Assembly (NCBI GenBank): GCA_963669155.1 | Contig: OZ022579.1 | Coordinates: forward strand, 20,223,821 to 20,287,820 | Direction of reading: 5' to 3' | DNA: 64,000 bases | Source of the DNA: Arbacia lixula | Lineage: Eukaryota > Echinodermata > Echinoidea > Arbacioida > Arbaciidae | Shown: positions 25,667-39,000 of the stretch, in pieces | Layout: the number at the start of each line of letters is the position of its first letter | How positions within the stretch are numbered: the stretch's first letter is position 1 | Notes under the pieces: generated by a model | What the model saw: the letters and a program-made list of their open reading frames with translations, nothing else | What the model was told of the DNA's origin: nothing | Databases searched by the model: none | Made by a program: the position numbers and the translations under genes

Positions 25667-26665
25667 TCATCAGCAGCATACATTATCTATGGTCCATTGC
25701 TTTCTGTTTTGCTTTTTACATCATATAAAAATCTCTCTTCTTTGTATGTTACATACTGTACAGTTTGAATACATTAACAATGACTGACAAGGCAATTCAG
25801 ATGTACAAAATCATTCATAACTGCCAAATCGTCTGATATTTCTTTGAAATAATTCTACAGGTCTGGATATGTATGTACAAATACAAAATAGAACAAATCT
25901 CAAGTTCTTCCTCGCTCTAAACATGTATCAAATTGACCTGAATGAATAATTTGCCTGGACACGCTTAATCACCTACTGAAATCAAAGGCTTGTCTGTGTA
26001 AAGTAAAGCTAGTGCACATGTGAAAGGGTGTTCAATGTACATGTGACGCATCAAGTTCAGAGATTATGGAGAAATCACACCAAGGCACCATCAGTATCCA
26101 GTATATCTCGCTAGCCACATTGCAAGTCTTTGGAAATTCCGGCCTTAATTTTTTTGCCAAAGGGAGAGAAAAATACAATAACATGGCACACTTCCACCAC
26201 TGATTGGCACATTATGTTAGAACGAATTGGTGAACACCAAAAAATAAGTCTGGTATTTCTTGTAAAATGAAAACGATAGCCTATATAAAACAAAAGCATC
26301 CATCAAATAAGTAGGTAGACAATCATTTTCGGTGACAACTGTGTTCTTGCTACTTGCAGACTATCATTTGTCTGAAGGTAAGGTTGCGTCTGCACTGGAG
26401 CATATATGTCTGCAAGAGATGTGGTGGGGAGCACTCCATTGATACAATGGTTGCCCTCATATGCTTCATTAACCCCTTGTGTGCTAAGCAAAGTGTTATC
26501 CAATGGGATTCTGTGTGTATTCCTTGTGTCAATATGCACCAATCAATGGCACAAAGAGGGTTAGAGTCACATGGGACTTCTTCATGGCAGTTGGCTGGTG
26601 CCGCACCAATGAGTACCAGTTGTCACAGCGCTCGTGTTGTGACCACAAGGCTAGATTCACACCAC

Positions 26666-26894
26666 GCAAGAGGTACACTCGTCTACAGTTTGTGTGTATA
26701 AACATGGTGCTCTCGTGTTGGGCTGGTGTCATTAGTATGAGTAGGAGCTGGTTATAGAACTAACGCTCCAACACTGCTGCTCACTTCATAACATGCAGAA
26801 GGTCCACTCGTGTACAGTTTGTGTTTATGAAGACGGTGCACTAGTGTTGGGCTGGTGTCATGAGTATGAGTAGGAGCTGGTCATGGAACTAACG
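26666..26894. repeat. 129-bp tandem duplication over the end of the FIP coding region
   Basis: The block containing TACAGTTTGTGTTTATGAAG, GGCTGGTGTCATGAGTATGA, GTAGGAGCTGG and AACTAACGCTC at 26797-26894 is repeated with about 10% differences at 26668-26765. The right copy includes the last codons and stop of the FIP gene; the left copy lies in the 3' untranslated region and its stop equivalent is altered. Confidence 0.85.
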
Positions 26895-27019
26895 CTCTGA
26901 CTGCGTGGTTTGATTTCAAGGAGGTTCGGATGGTTCTCAATAATCTTAGTCAGGATTTTGCCGATGTATTCCCTCAAGTCTCTGTTCATCTTCTCCTCCT
27001 CTCTCAGTGCATTCATAAT
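26858..27019 (-). CDS. RAB11FIP3/4: FIP exon 14, Rab11-binding domain and stop
   Basis: The acceptor is CCTTTTAG. The exon encodes [18 protein letters not shown], then [18 protein letters not shown], then a serine-rich tail ending SMTSSYSYS and TGA at 26860-26858 (residues 431-483). The xxYIxKIxxxIIExxPxLLEI stretch is the conserved Rab11-binding helix and C-terminal turn. The tail is about 14 residues longer than the family's usual end near this point. Confidence 0.95.
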   Translation of the reverse strand: MMNALREEEKMNRDLREYIGKILTKIIENHPNLLEIKPRSQSVSSMTSSYSYS

Positions 27020-30000
27020 CTAAAAGGAAAAAAATAAAAGAAATTATATTTACAGCATAACTTCATAAGCTCACAAACACAGCAGCGGTAGTTGTGTTTT
27101 AGAACACCTATTTGGCTCTGAACTAAATCTTTAGCAAGTGTAGGTGAAACAAAATGAAGTGTAAAGATCTCTTTACTTATTTGAAATTACTGTATATCTG
27201 TTCAATGTAAGCTGAATACTATAAGTCTCTGGACTTTCATATTTTCCTCAGAAAACCACAATTGACTAGAATTGAATTGAACTGGGGTAGTATATTGAAA
27301 GAAACGTAAGTCCATAACTATCTTAGCTCAGTCAGTTGGTATTCTGATAAATGGGAGTAATGTATCGTGGAGAACTTCAGTCAAAACAACAGTTTGTCTT
27401 AAAAATACCACCCCAGGGGGGCATTTCATCAAAGGACTTGTGGGACGTTTTATCCGACAAACTGTTATAAGCTACTGAAATGCTTGCATCTTATTGGCCG
27501 AGAGCAAACTTGTCGGATAAAATATCCGACAAGTCCTTTGATGAAATGCCCCCCCGGTCATCCAGAGCAGACAAAGATGTTGCTAATCTTGACAGCCAAT
27601 CAAATTCAGGGTTTCCATAAAAGTTACCATCAATGGTAAGTTTTATCCAACAGGGCCCTGGTGGAGACCAAGTCTTCACAACTTCTCCCGGAGACCAGCC
27701 AGGTCTCCAGGGAGTTGGGGTAAATTTAAACATGTTCAAGGTGCTTGGAGAAATTTCCCAGTCTCCAATTGGTCTCGGACACATCTTCAAAACATACTTG
27801 CCAATGAGGTAGGCCCTTAATCAGATGCTCACCTCATCCTTGGAAGCCTTCTCTAACTCTGCAGCGAATGACTCCGACTTCATAGACCCGCGGTGTAGCA
27901 GGCTCCGACCAATCTGGATCCCATTGTTCAGAATCTGAGCACTCATCTCATCATTGCTGTCTCGTAGCTGCTTGTTCTCCTACAAAACATATACAAACAA
28001 AATCAACTGTCAGTGTTTGTCTTGGGCAAAGTGAAAAGATATGCATAGGGATCAGAGCGATTAAGCCCTGTCAGAGGGTAAATCACAAAAGGACATTCCT
28101 TTCTACCTTCCTGAGAAGTTTCTCGTTGAAATGGATATCAACAAATTGAAAGGTATTTGAATAAAAATTATATAAAAGCAAAATGTTAGGGGCTATAACG
28201 GATCTCTTCTTATATTGCACTCGGGCATATTGCATATAGGTTTTCAATTATTGTAACTTACCATCAATGGTAACTACCATGGCAACATCCAATGCATTAT
28301 TGCAGCTGTTGCCATAGTAGTTATCATTGAGAGTAAGTGACAATAATTGAAAAGCTATGTGCAACATGGCCCTAGTCTTCTCTATCAGACCCCTTACCTT
28401 CCTGAGCTGCTGCACCTCTATCTGTAGTTCACTGTACCTGCTGGGCAGGTCCTGGATGCTGGGGCTGCGCATGAGGGTAGCATGCCTGGCAATCTCAGAC
28501 TGCCCCTCACTGCGTAAGTGCTCCAGCTCTCTGGCCATGTTATCCAGCATCTAGTACAGACAGACAGACAGGGAGTGTGTGATTAGATGCAGAGACAGCA
28601 ATGTGACCATTCATGTGCTTTGGTAGCCTATTGACACATCTTGTTGACTTCCTTCTTTCACCAATTGGTGCAAATCTCATGAACCTATAACAACGATAGA
28701 AAGTGTTTACAGGACTCGTCTATGAGGACAGGCAAGGAGTGTGTGCTTGGTTGCCAAAACATTTTAAATTTCAAGCTTAAATAGCAAAATGTAACGATTT
28801 TTGTTTTGTTAGCCAACTCTCCATACAGCCTGAGGAAAAGTCATCCCATGATGCACTGCGCAGCCACACTCAAAATTTGGAAGTATTCATGTCCGCTTCT
28901 GGTTTAGTGTACAAGTGTATGAGACCAGAAGTAGACAGGGCTGCAAAATAGAAATCTCATTGTTGCCCGGGGTGCATCATGGGATGGCATATTAATGGTA
29001 CTTGGTCCTGAATGGGTTGACGTCCTTTCTGAGGACTATAGGATTGTGTGAACACATGGTAGGGAGTGGTATTTAGACTGGCCGATGTTAAAAATATGGG
29101 TCAAGGTAACAGTACCATGGAAGCAACCCAATGATTCATTCCAATTTTCTAAGTTTGAAGGAATCACAGGATTGTGTTTCTGATCAGGATTTCCTATGGC
29201 ACTCTTGATGCACTTTGCAGGCTGAACAACCTTCTGGGGTGAACCATGATATGCTTTCTGTCCACTCCACTGCTTTTCACCCTGCTCTTACTCAAGATGT
29301 GAAGTGGAGTTTTTAACGTGCATATAGTGTGGCTCTTCTAAGCACAAGACCTCCATTAAATGCTCAAACTGAGGAATAAAGGATTGTATGAACTCATGGT
29401 AGCAGTATTTTGATTGGCTGGTGCTGATAATATAGGTCAAAGTTAACATTTTCACATAGATAACTGAATGAATCACTCCAATACAATGTAATGCTGAGTT
29501 TGGTGAAGTAGGATCTTCAGCATGGATAAAGTGTAGCTCTTCAATACAAAGGACCTCCATTCAACATTCTATCCAATGACGAAAGAACTGTGTGAACTCA
29601 CGGTAGCATTGGAATGGATCTCCTCCTCCATCTCCTCCTTCTCAAGTCTGTGCTCCTCTAGTTTCCTCTGGTACTCTGAGGACAGGGCCAGCCAGTTGTT
29701 GTCCACCTCCTGGAAGTCCCTCTCCAGCTTGTCTCGCTCCTACAAGAATCATCCATAAATAGATATGCACAATTAAAGGGCATGTACTGTACAGGGAAGA
29801 CAAAAAAGCCTTCAAAAGGTGATCACGAGCAATCTTCTTGCCAATGGTCTTAAATTCATGTATTGTCCATTTTAGAAACTTGATGAAAGTTATTTTCCTT
29901 CAAATGATCCACATTTGGAGTAATTAGTGATCAAATCACAAATCTTCAAAATGTTCGGCCCAAACATTTCGTTATTTAATCTTTAATCATTAATCACTCC

Positions 30001-33000
30001 AAATGTGGATCATTGAGGGAAAATAACTTTCAGCAAGTTTCTAAAATGGACAATACATGAATTTAAGACCATTAGCAAGAAGATTGCTCACGAGCACCTT
30101 TTGAAGGCTTTTTTGTCTTCCAAGTACAGTATATGTCCTTTAAAGACAGGGTCTCCCTTTCGCAATTCAAAAGTCAAAACAATAACTAAAAACACAGAAA
30201 ATGGAAGAAGATACTGTATTAGAACTTCCCTCCCAATAATAGAACTGGAAAACTGACTTGAAGCGAAATTATAGCAATCTCAAGATTTTGAGGAGGTTTT
30301 AGGCAGGTTGTCCGCTATGTGCTTTGGTCTGCATCAGTCAGCACCACAGTGTATGTGTTCAATGGGAGCAATGCCCGCATTGCACGCTGTGAGGGACAAT
30401 ATGATTATGAATGTAGACTATCGTCGCTGCGGTTCAAATGTAAACAAGCATAGTTTTTCACTTTTGCTGAAAATGTTTGTGAAGCTATGACTGAGATTTC
30501 ATCCACATTATCATTAGGGAATACTCCTGATTCCTGCTGAGTTTTCATTACTTTAAGTCAACTCAGCATGTACACACAACTCCATTGGAGTAGTAATCCA
30601 GGGACCTGTCTTAAAAAGAGTTGCCATCATTTATTACATTTTATTACTTTTTCCTGTTACCACCTTACCTTACCTTACCTTTAGGAACAGGTGGTCTGTA
30701 TATGCAGGTGGTCACTATAGCAGGTTTCACTGTATCACAAATTGTCAGATTTGCAGATATTACTGTTACTCATTACCACCTTACCTGTTGAAACATCTTC
30801 ATTTGGTTCTTCACCTGAGGAAATGTGGTCTATATGAACAGGTAGCCTTTATACAGGTGGTCAATAAAAGCAGGTTCCACTGTACAACAAATTGTCAGAC
30901 TGGCAGTTATTTCTGTTTTCCATTCCCACCTCACCTGTTGTAACGTCTCCATTTGGCTCTTCAGCTTGGGTGCTTCCGCTGCATAAGATTCATTTTCTTG
31001 GTATAGTACTGTGACTCTGTGGGAATAAACAGGTGCAAGAAAGGGGGACTAAGTCTCATTGTCAGGTTGAAACATTCACATCTGTAACCACAAGTCTGAA
31101 TTTACAAGCATTTATTGTATTTTTGCAAAAGAAACACCAATATCAATGCCATTTTTTAAATCTAAACAATAAGAAAAAAATAATGCCTCCGGCCACTTTG
31201 TGGTGGAGGCATAAAAAAACAAAATCTTACTGGTTTGTACCTCTGTAAAATAAATATATATATTTTTTACATGTTAGCTATCAGTTTGACACAAATCCTG
31301 ATAGCACACAAGAAAGACTCTGTATCACCCATGTAAAGACTGCATTGACTGCACATACACAGGTAGAGTCCTAGGTAGGCTCTACTGCATGCTAACAAAT
31401 TAAATAAACACACAACTAAAAGCAAATCAAATGTTCTTTGAATGTTTCCATGGTGAGAGTGTACTAATAAATACTATTTAGAAAATAGCAAAACTTTCGG
31501 TAACACCATGTGGTTGTATTCTTTCAGATAATTGGCTCACTTATGGGGTGAAGAAAGGAAAGGAAAGTGAAAAGTGAAAAGGAGAGGTGAATTTTTTTTA
31601 TATTTTATAACACTTACACAAGACTATTTTTAGCTTTAGTTTTCGGTGTTTTAAACCGAAAATAAATGGGATGGAATGGAGGTAGAAGAAGAGGGTGGGT
31701 GTTGTTGAAAGTTGTGAACTAGTCACAAAGTAGTGATAAAGAGAAAAGAAAAGAAAAGAAAATGAGAAAAGTGTAGAAAAGTTATAGTCAGTTCTGCAAC
31801 TAACTATAGATTTCTTTCAAAATCTGAAAGAGGGAGTATCAGTCTCGACGTTTCGGGCAGTGTGCTCTGTCCGTCATCCGGAGAATAACTCCGGAGTTAG
31901 TTCTTACAAATACAAGATGGTTGCAAGTAAATATATAAGACTTATTTATTATATTTTGAGCACTGAAACTGTGTCCACTCACCTATTTTGAAGAAGTTCT
32001 ATCTCCTCGCTCAGTGATTTATGTTGCCTTGCCTGCAAAAGACGGGACCAAATACATTGAATCGTAATGTATCAAGGCTATCTACGCTAGTATCTGGATC
32101 AGAAATATTCTTTTAATGGAATCACCCTTTAGAATATCATTTCATTTCATATCATCTCCAGTTTCCATACTTTTGCCTCCTTGCCTAAAAACATGCAATG
32201 TTCAATCAGATAAAAAGATATTAATCACATTTTAGATTGCACATTTCATTTCACAGCATCAATGAGCCCTAGTCACCCGACAGATTCAATGGCTCAGAGT
32301 CCCTCTTGTTCCCAAGTAAGTAATGACAATAGTGCCACCTTCATCAGCCTAGAATGGCAAAATAGCCTGCCATATGGTTTGAAAATCTTCACCTCATATC
32401 TTGAGCTAGACAGCAAAATAGCAAGTTAATTTGCCAAATTGCTCACTATTATGGTGCAGTTCCATCAGCCCTTTATCTAGACAGAGTTGGTGAGCTCTTC
32501 ATGAACAAAAGCGTTCAGCGGGCACTCTGCTGTATTATAATCGTCATCATCATAGCACGCCTTACGCTGGTTTCAGTCTGATGATGAAGACACTTTTTTC
32601 AACTTTGGGCTGATTACCTAGATAAAAAAAGGAAGCTTTTTGTCAGCTTTTAGCTGATGCAGATGCACTGGAACATGTTCATGCCCCCCATACATACAAA
32701 CACACACATACACCCCTTGAGGCCCAGGATGACTGAATGAGGCACTGGCCAAGCAAACCTACCATCTTCTCTTGAAACTTCTTGTCTTCAGTCTCCAGAC
32801 TCTCTACCTGTCTCCTCTCCATCTCCCTCAGCTGGTCCTCAAGGTGTGCCACACTGTCAACACAAGATTAGGACCAATACAAGATACTCATCAGGATATC
32901 ACACTTCGACTGCAAGTTTTGAGACTCTTCTAGATTTGTGTACAAAACATATAAAAAACGGCTAGCGATACAAGGGGGAAAAAATCAACTTCACCCTCGA

Positions 33001-36000
33001 ATATTGTATTCATGGCTTATTGCTTAATACAAAGCAATGACAAATATAAGTTGCAGAAACTTAGAAAAAGAAATGTAATTGGAACATTACAATACAAAAA
33101 AAAAATGAAAGAGAATTCCAGTTTTACGGCTTCAGAATTGTGTAAAATTTGGACAGTACGAAACCTTCCAATACAATTGAAAATGCATCAGTATTATTTA
33201 AATAGATACCATACCTATAGGCCATACCTAATTAAAAAGATACTTTGAAATGAAGTATTCAATTTCTCTGAGTAGAGGGGGTGTCGGTGGATTATGCACA
33301 CATCTGCAAAGGCAGATTTCCATTCTTTAATTTTAATCTTGCTCTTTCCAGCACACTTCCAATATGACTTTATTTGTGGAAGAGGAAGAAAAGAAACGAA
33401 TGGCTGCATGAGGTTGAACATCCTATTAATAACATCTCTTGAGTATGTGTGAGGGGAACTCAGTTTATTCCGTTTCGGTGCCAACCGAACTGACATGACT
33501 GCTCACGTTTTGTGAAGCTGGTGGTTCTCATTGCTGAGCTGGTCCTTGGTGTCTTCTATGATGTTCTTGTCCACCTCTAGGTGGGAAATCTGCGACTCAA
33601 GATCACGAACCTGCAGGCAGATAGAAACTAAAATAATTACCACCACTGATATAATTTTAAATTTGATGCAGAATAAGATTGTAATAGGATTGTTAATAAG
33701 ATTAATCTGTCAGAAACAATATAGTCACTATGAACATGGGGGTTGTTTCACCAAGCTGTTCGTCAGTTACAAATGCCTTTACAAATGACTGGTGATCCCT
33801 TCTTGTGCTAAATCAGATTCTCAATGAACAAAGTGTGGTGTCGCATTTAGCACAAGAAGGGATCACCAGTCGTTCTTAAAGTCGTTCGTAACTTACGAAC
33901 AGCTTGGTGAAACACCCCCCGTGGTCTTTATCTACGTGGACACAATTTCAAAGGCTCTCTTTCAAATTGTGTCCACATAACAAAAGACCATGTTCACCCT
34001 GAGTATTCCGTTTGACTGGTCTAAAAGAAGGCTCAATATTAAGATGTTTTGTTGATCTCTTGCTGCGTAACAAAATTATCTTTTCCATCTGCATAAGACC
34101 AATATTGATGAAAAATTGCACCATATTCTGATGGGAGAAATTACGCCAAAGTTTTAATCGCATTAGCAAAATAATGCACCATTTTACTCTTCCCTTTTTA
34201 CTCTTCGGAGGTTTTCCAGACCAAACAGCACACAATTTTATAGCCACCTTGCTTTGACGAAGACACAAACAGCACACAAATCTGAACATGCTAGCTAGCT
34301 GGATCATAAATAAGCATGCTTCTTTGAAACTGCAGTCCATGGGGATGGCCATTAACATTGCCAGCAGACTTCAAGCTCATTATCTGCAAGGACGCTGTAT
34401 CCAAATGAAGGTTACACAATGCAGAAACAATGCATTCTGCAATATCTCATCGGCATATTTGTTTCCTATCTCTCAGAGCTCCATTTCTTCAACATGCCTG
34501 AAGCCTTTGTCCATGTTAGTTTTTTTTTTATCCATACTCAAATTTGCATTGGTCATTCAATGTGGAAATTGTAAAGCTCAGGGCAATTCCGCCCTGGTGA
34601 CTATAAATATCTAAATGTCAAAAGCCTCATGAGAGAAAAAGGTGTGAATATTTACACTTTCACTTTCCCAGTAGCATTTTTAGTTGGTTGTTATGGTATT
34701 TCAGGTATATATGATGAATAGTGATTGTGCTCCATGTTTAAATATGTCTCTTCCTTCTTTATCCTCAACTCTACATCTTTCCCCCACTTCCCTATCAAGC
34801 ATATTGAGACTGCTTTTGTAATAAGTGCTTCATAAGAATCAAACAATACTAACACTTTGTATAAACAGAGGACACCAATACAAATTTTCCCCCTGAACAT
34901 ATCAGATGTTATATGTTGACAGGGGGTGAACTGATTTGTACTTGATTCTCCAGATGGTATTTAAGGAAAAGTCATTCTATGGTGCACTGCCCAGCAACAT
35001 TTGGATTTTGTTTTTAGTCATGTCCGCTTCCGGTCTAGTGTATGAGACCAGAAGGAAACATGACTGTCACTGCGCAGTGCATCATGGGACGACTTCCTCC
35101 GTTATATGTTATGATTCATTAATTGCACCCTTGAGGGAACCTACCTTGTCATTAAACTCTAGTACATCACTGTCTGATGCTGCATACTCCCCATAAACAT
35201 CATTTACAGTTCCCCTTGGCAGGCTATTCGAGGACGATGTGCGGTACAGTTGACTGCCAAAGACAAAACATAAACAATCACACCGGGTTAGGATCAGGGA
35301 CATGGTATTCATACACATCTAAGCACTCATAAACTATTATAGAATGGGTATCAGAATCTCTGCAATCTGATTGGTTAATTACCTGTAATTTACCATGCAT
35401 TGTTTTTTACTGGCAGCACACGATATCAACACGATATCGCGATACCGAGAATTAATATGATCGATATTGAGACTTCGTTTGATTGATACCGATATTGTTT
35501 ATGTAAATGGCGGCACCCATTAAACTCAAGAAGCTTCGATAAAGTGAGGTGAAGAATTGAAACAAATTTTGGACGATTCAGATGTTGTCAGTAAGTACAA
35601 ATTTACCCCAAAGCATTGAACACTATTTTCTACATTCAAACGCTCTGCAGAAGTGAAACACGTACATTTGGAAGATATGGACAACGGAGAAGTGGACATA
35701 CTCAGGTCTGAATTCTACGCTGTCGCAGCACTGTGCGAGTCTGTGCAATTACGAAATGGCTTATTGTACATTACAGAGCTATCTATTTCTTGCACTTAAA
35801 GGGTTACTAAATCAGAAAAATAAGTTCCCACTAATCTATGTAAAATTATCCACTAAAAACAAATTTCACATTTGTTTGCCGCAATACGGTTTCATTTTGC
35901 CAAAAATTTGAAAGTCAAAATGCCATAGATTGTACGGAAGTCAGCAATAGACCATTTTTGTTATGTATTCACAACTTTCCCCCTAACTGTGTAGTAACAC

Positions 36001-39000
36001 GTTATTGCATTCACCTGTCTTGTCATTCAGATTCAATGGATGGAATGCATTTTGAATCTATTAGTTGTTGCTACTCAGACAAACCTCGGGCAAGCTTTGG
36101 GGTTCCCATTGGTAACGTATTGTTTGAATTTCGTGAATCAAACATTTTATTTACGCCTTTGGCATTTATGGCATTTCGACTTCTCATACGTCACTGGAGG
36201 CGTGCATTTTTTCAAATTTTCGTCAAAATGAGACTTTATTGCAGTAAACGAATGTTAAATTTGTTTTTAGTGGATAATTTTACATAGATTAGTGGGAACT
36301 TATTTTTCTAATTTAGTAACCCTTTAAAAGCAACAGCACGATGACACAATTCATTGAGAGAGAAAGCTTTCATTGGGATTTTAAACACTCATTTGATGTG
36401 GTTAGCCGCATTATGATTAATCATTACATCTGTGCAGTACCACCATCGTATGGAGCTAGAACCAACTAATTTTCCCACATTTACTTTATTTTGTCTGCTT
36501 AATTTTGTTACTACCATCATTTTTTAATTACTTTCACATGGAATATCTATGCTCAATAAAAAAGGATGGGCAAAGAAGAGCAAACTTACTTTGCAATATT
36601 CTTTGATGATGGCCTCCTTCCAGGGCTGTAAGGGAATATAGACAAAGAAGAGACAAACTCTTGATTAAACATACAACAATATAAAACAGGTTTATACACT
36701 TCAATGTGCTGCTTATGTTTATTTCCTAAAGTGCTTATGTGAGAGGGAAGAAATAAATATTTGCCAGGGGGGAGGGGGGGGGGGGGGCTACCTTTTAAGT
36801 TGGATTTCATGAAAGAAACACACAAAACATTCTGTGCAATAAACCCTACAAGATATATATATTTTTATATACATTTACATGGGTACTTTTTTAATTGTTT
36901 AATCTTAGGTTCTCTTTCATACATGATAGGGACTAAAATTGCCTGAGGCCTCATCTTCTTTCCTTTTTTTTAAATACATGTATGATATGCATCAGTGCAG
37001 ATGGGCCTGTAATAGATCAAAACACCTCTTCCATACTACTCATGACTTAACCTGTTATGTGGCAGACCACATGCATATCAATGGGACTTGAATATAATTT
37101 TATTTATTATAATATCATCATATTAAAGTAATAATTATTATCATATGTAACAAAAGCATCAATGGTGCATTAAAATTTAAGCAATAATGATTGAATGACA
37201 GAAGTTAAAATTGCCTTCATGAGGGCCACAAGATATTTATGATGCAACAGATAGTTATTCACACAACTTATTAAATAGAATATACATGTGACAGCCAAGC
37301 AATATTACAAAATACTGTTTATAATATTAAAACAACATTAAAACACTAAAAAGAAAGGATTTTTTTTTAGTAATGTCATGCGGCCACATTTTACTTACAG
37401 GAAACTCTACCTACAGGCTATGCATACATGTACATGTAGAGATTTCTATGCATGCAAGTACACACTTGATTATTTTGTATAGAAATGAGTAATGAGAGAA
37501 GGATTGTGATTTATAAAAAAAAAAGCCATTATGATGCAACTAGGACCACTTTATCTACTGAATATACAGGTAAATATTTATAACTTCTATATGCATGCAA
37601 CTTTACACTTCGCTGAGTAATGACTGACAAATTCTAATGGTAACAGATAGAAGCCACAATGATGTTGTACAACATGTATTGATTCTGAATACAGACGTGA
37701 GAGGGCATCATATCATGCTGAATAGTACAATAGGGTCCAGTATCATCAGTCGCAAAGAGCTGCGATTTAGAGTACAACTAATATTTATCACAAACTGGTA
37801 TCACTCAGATGTAATAGAAATCAATTGTAGTTTGCAGTGGATGTTGCTTTGATCGATTGTAACAATTGCAAGAATATACATTGTACATGACCTAGGACTT
37901 GCCATAGATAGCAACGATGGTTTCCGTTGCTATCTATGGCAAGTCCTAGGTCATGTACAATGTATATTTAGAGAGTTAGTTGTAATAGATTGTGATACCC
38001 TCTTTGTGATACAGGGCCCAGTCCATGAATGCAGAATGACTTCTAGACTAATGTGTTCCAACTTGTAGCAGTTCATTTCTGTATGTTCAATATTGCACAT
38101 GATTAAATACAATGTACTGTATTAGGGAAGATATCAATGCAAATCTCTGCTCCATCATACATGAATATTTGCAGCTTCGTGGAATGAGTTTGGCATCCTG
38201 TAAATGCAAATCAAATCAAACACAGTGTACCTGTACATTCTACACTGATTGCTCTGTTTGTTTTTAAATATCATCAGCATATAAGCACAGCAAATACAAC
38301 AGTGTGCTTGTGTGTCAAATGCCATAGCAATGTCACCATAGAGATTTCACAAGCACATTGCACACACAATACTAATTACAATACACATTAACCTGATGCT
38401 CAGGTTTAGATTTCCAGGCTTCCTAACAGAAAGGGTGTGGCTATACGCCTTATAAGGAATATGAAGTTTATTCATAGCTTGTTGTCAATTGTCCGTACAG
38501 CAAATTTTGCAGTATCTGAATGGAGAAAAGCCTTCTCGTAGGCTCAATACAGAGTGGGTTTAACATAAGAGCACTTGTTCCAGTGTCTGATAGAATAAAG
38601 GGAAACTCTGGTTCACACATCAGTTGCTCTCAATAGAAATATAAAGAAATCAGAGGAACGGATCACAAAATATTTGAAGAAAATCGGGCATCTAATAAGA
38701 AAGTTTGGATGTTTGAATGATTCAGAGGTTCCTCTTTTGAAAATGTAGGTAAACTGGCAACTTGGTCATGAGGCTGCAATGTCATGGCCTTACTTATCTT
38801 TTATTTTGTATATCTCAATAAAGTCAATTTCACATTTTTTCGTCCAAGAAACTTATTCCCTCATGTCTTTACCCATTATTGACTCCCTAGTTGCATATTT
38901 TAATTTGTGGGGAGAAGGCGGCGACCATAGAATAACAAGTTCAAGGGCTAATATCAGAGTGTTTTGTTTTATTTCACACTACAGTGCAATAACAGATCCT

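Larger units (their letters stand above)
20031..26857. other. Intergenic DNA left of the FIP gene
   Basis: No spliced gene could be assembled. It contains a CGAAACGTCG motif repeat (22535-22560), a LINE-like fragment (24720-24870), a fold-back of the TGCACTGCGCAG type (25265-25530), and at its right end the FIP 3' untranslated region. Otherwise it is unremarkable AT-rich DNA. Confidence 0.5.
29740..30934 (-). other. FIP intron 10, mostly mobile elements
   Basis: About two thirds of this intron is two TTAA-type elements placed end to end (29777-30139 and 30144-30552); the right part is a 150-bp tandem duplication (30680-30965). No unexplained exon. Confidence 0.7.
33611..35144 (-). other. FIP intron 6
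   Basis: Holds the nested hairpin pair (33732-33996) and a family E fold-back (34966-35115) ending about 30 bp before exon 6's donor. The middle (34000-34900) shows nothing I can name. Confidence 0.65.

Noticed and set aside
29288-29560. 90-codon frame with an internal protein repeat
   Set aside because: The repeat comes from duplication of intronic sequence near exon 11; no splice or family evidence for coding.
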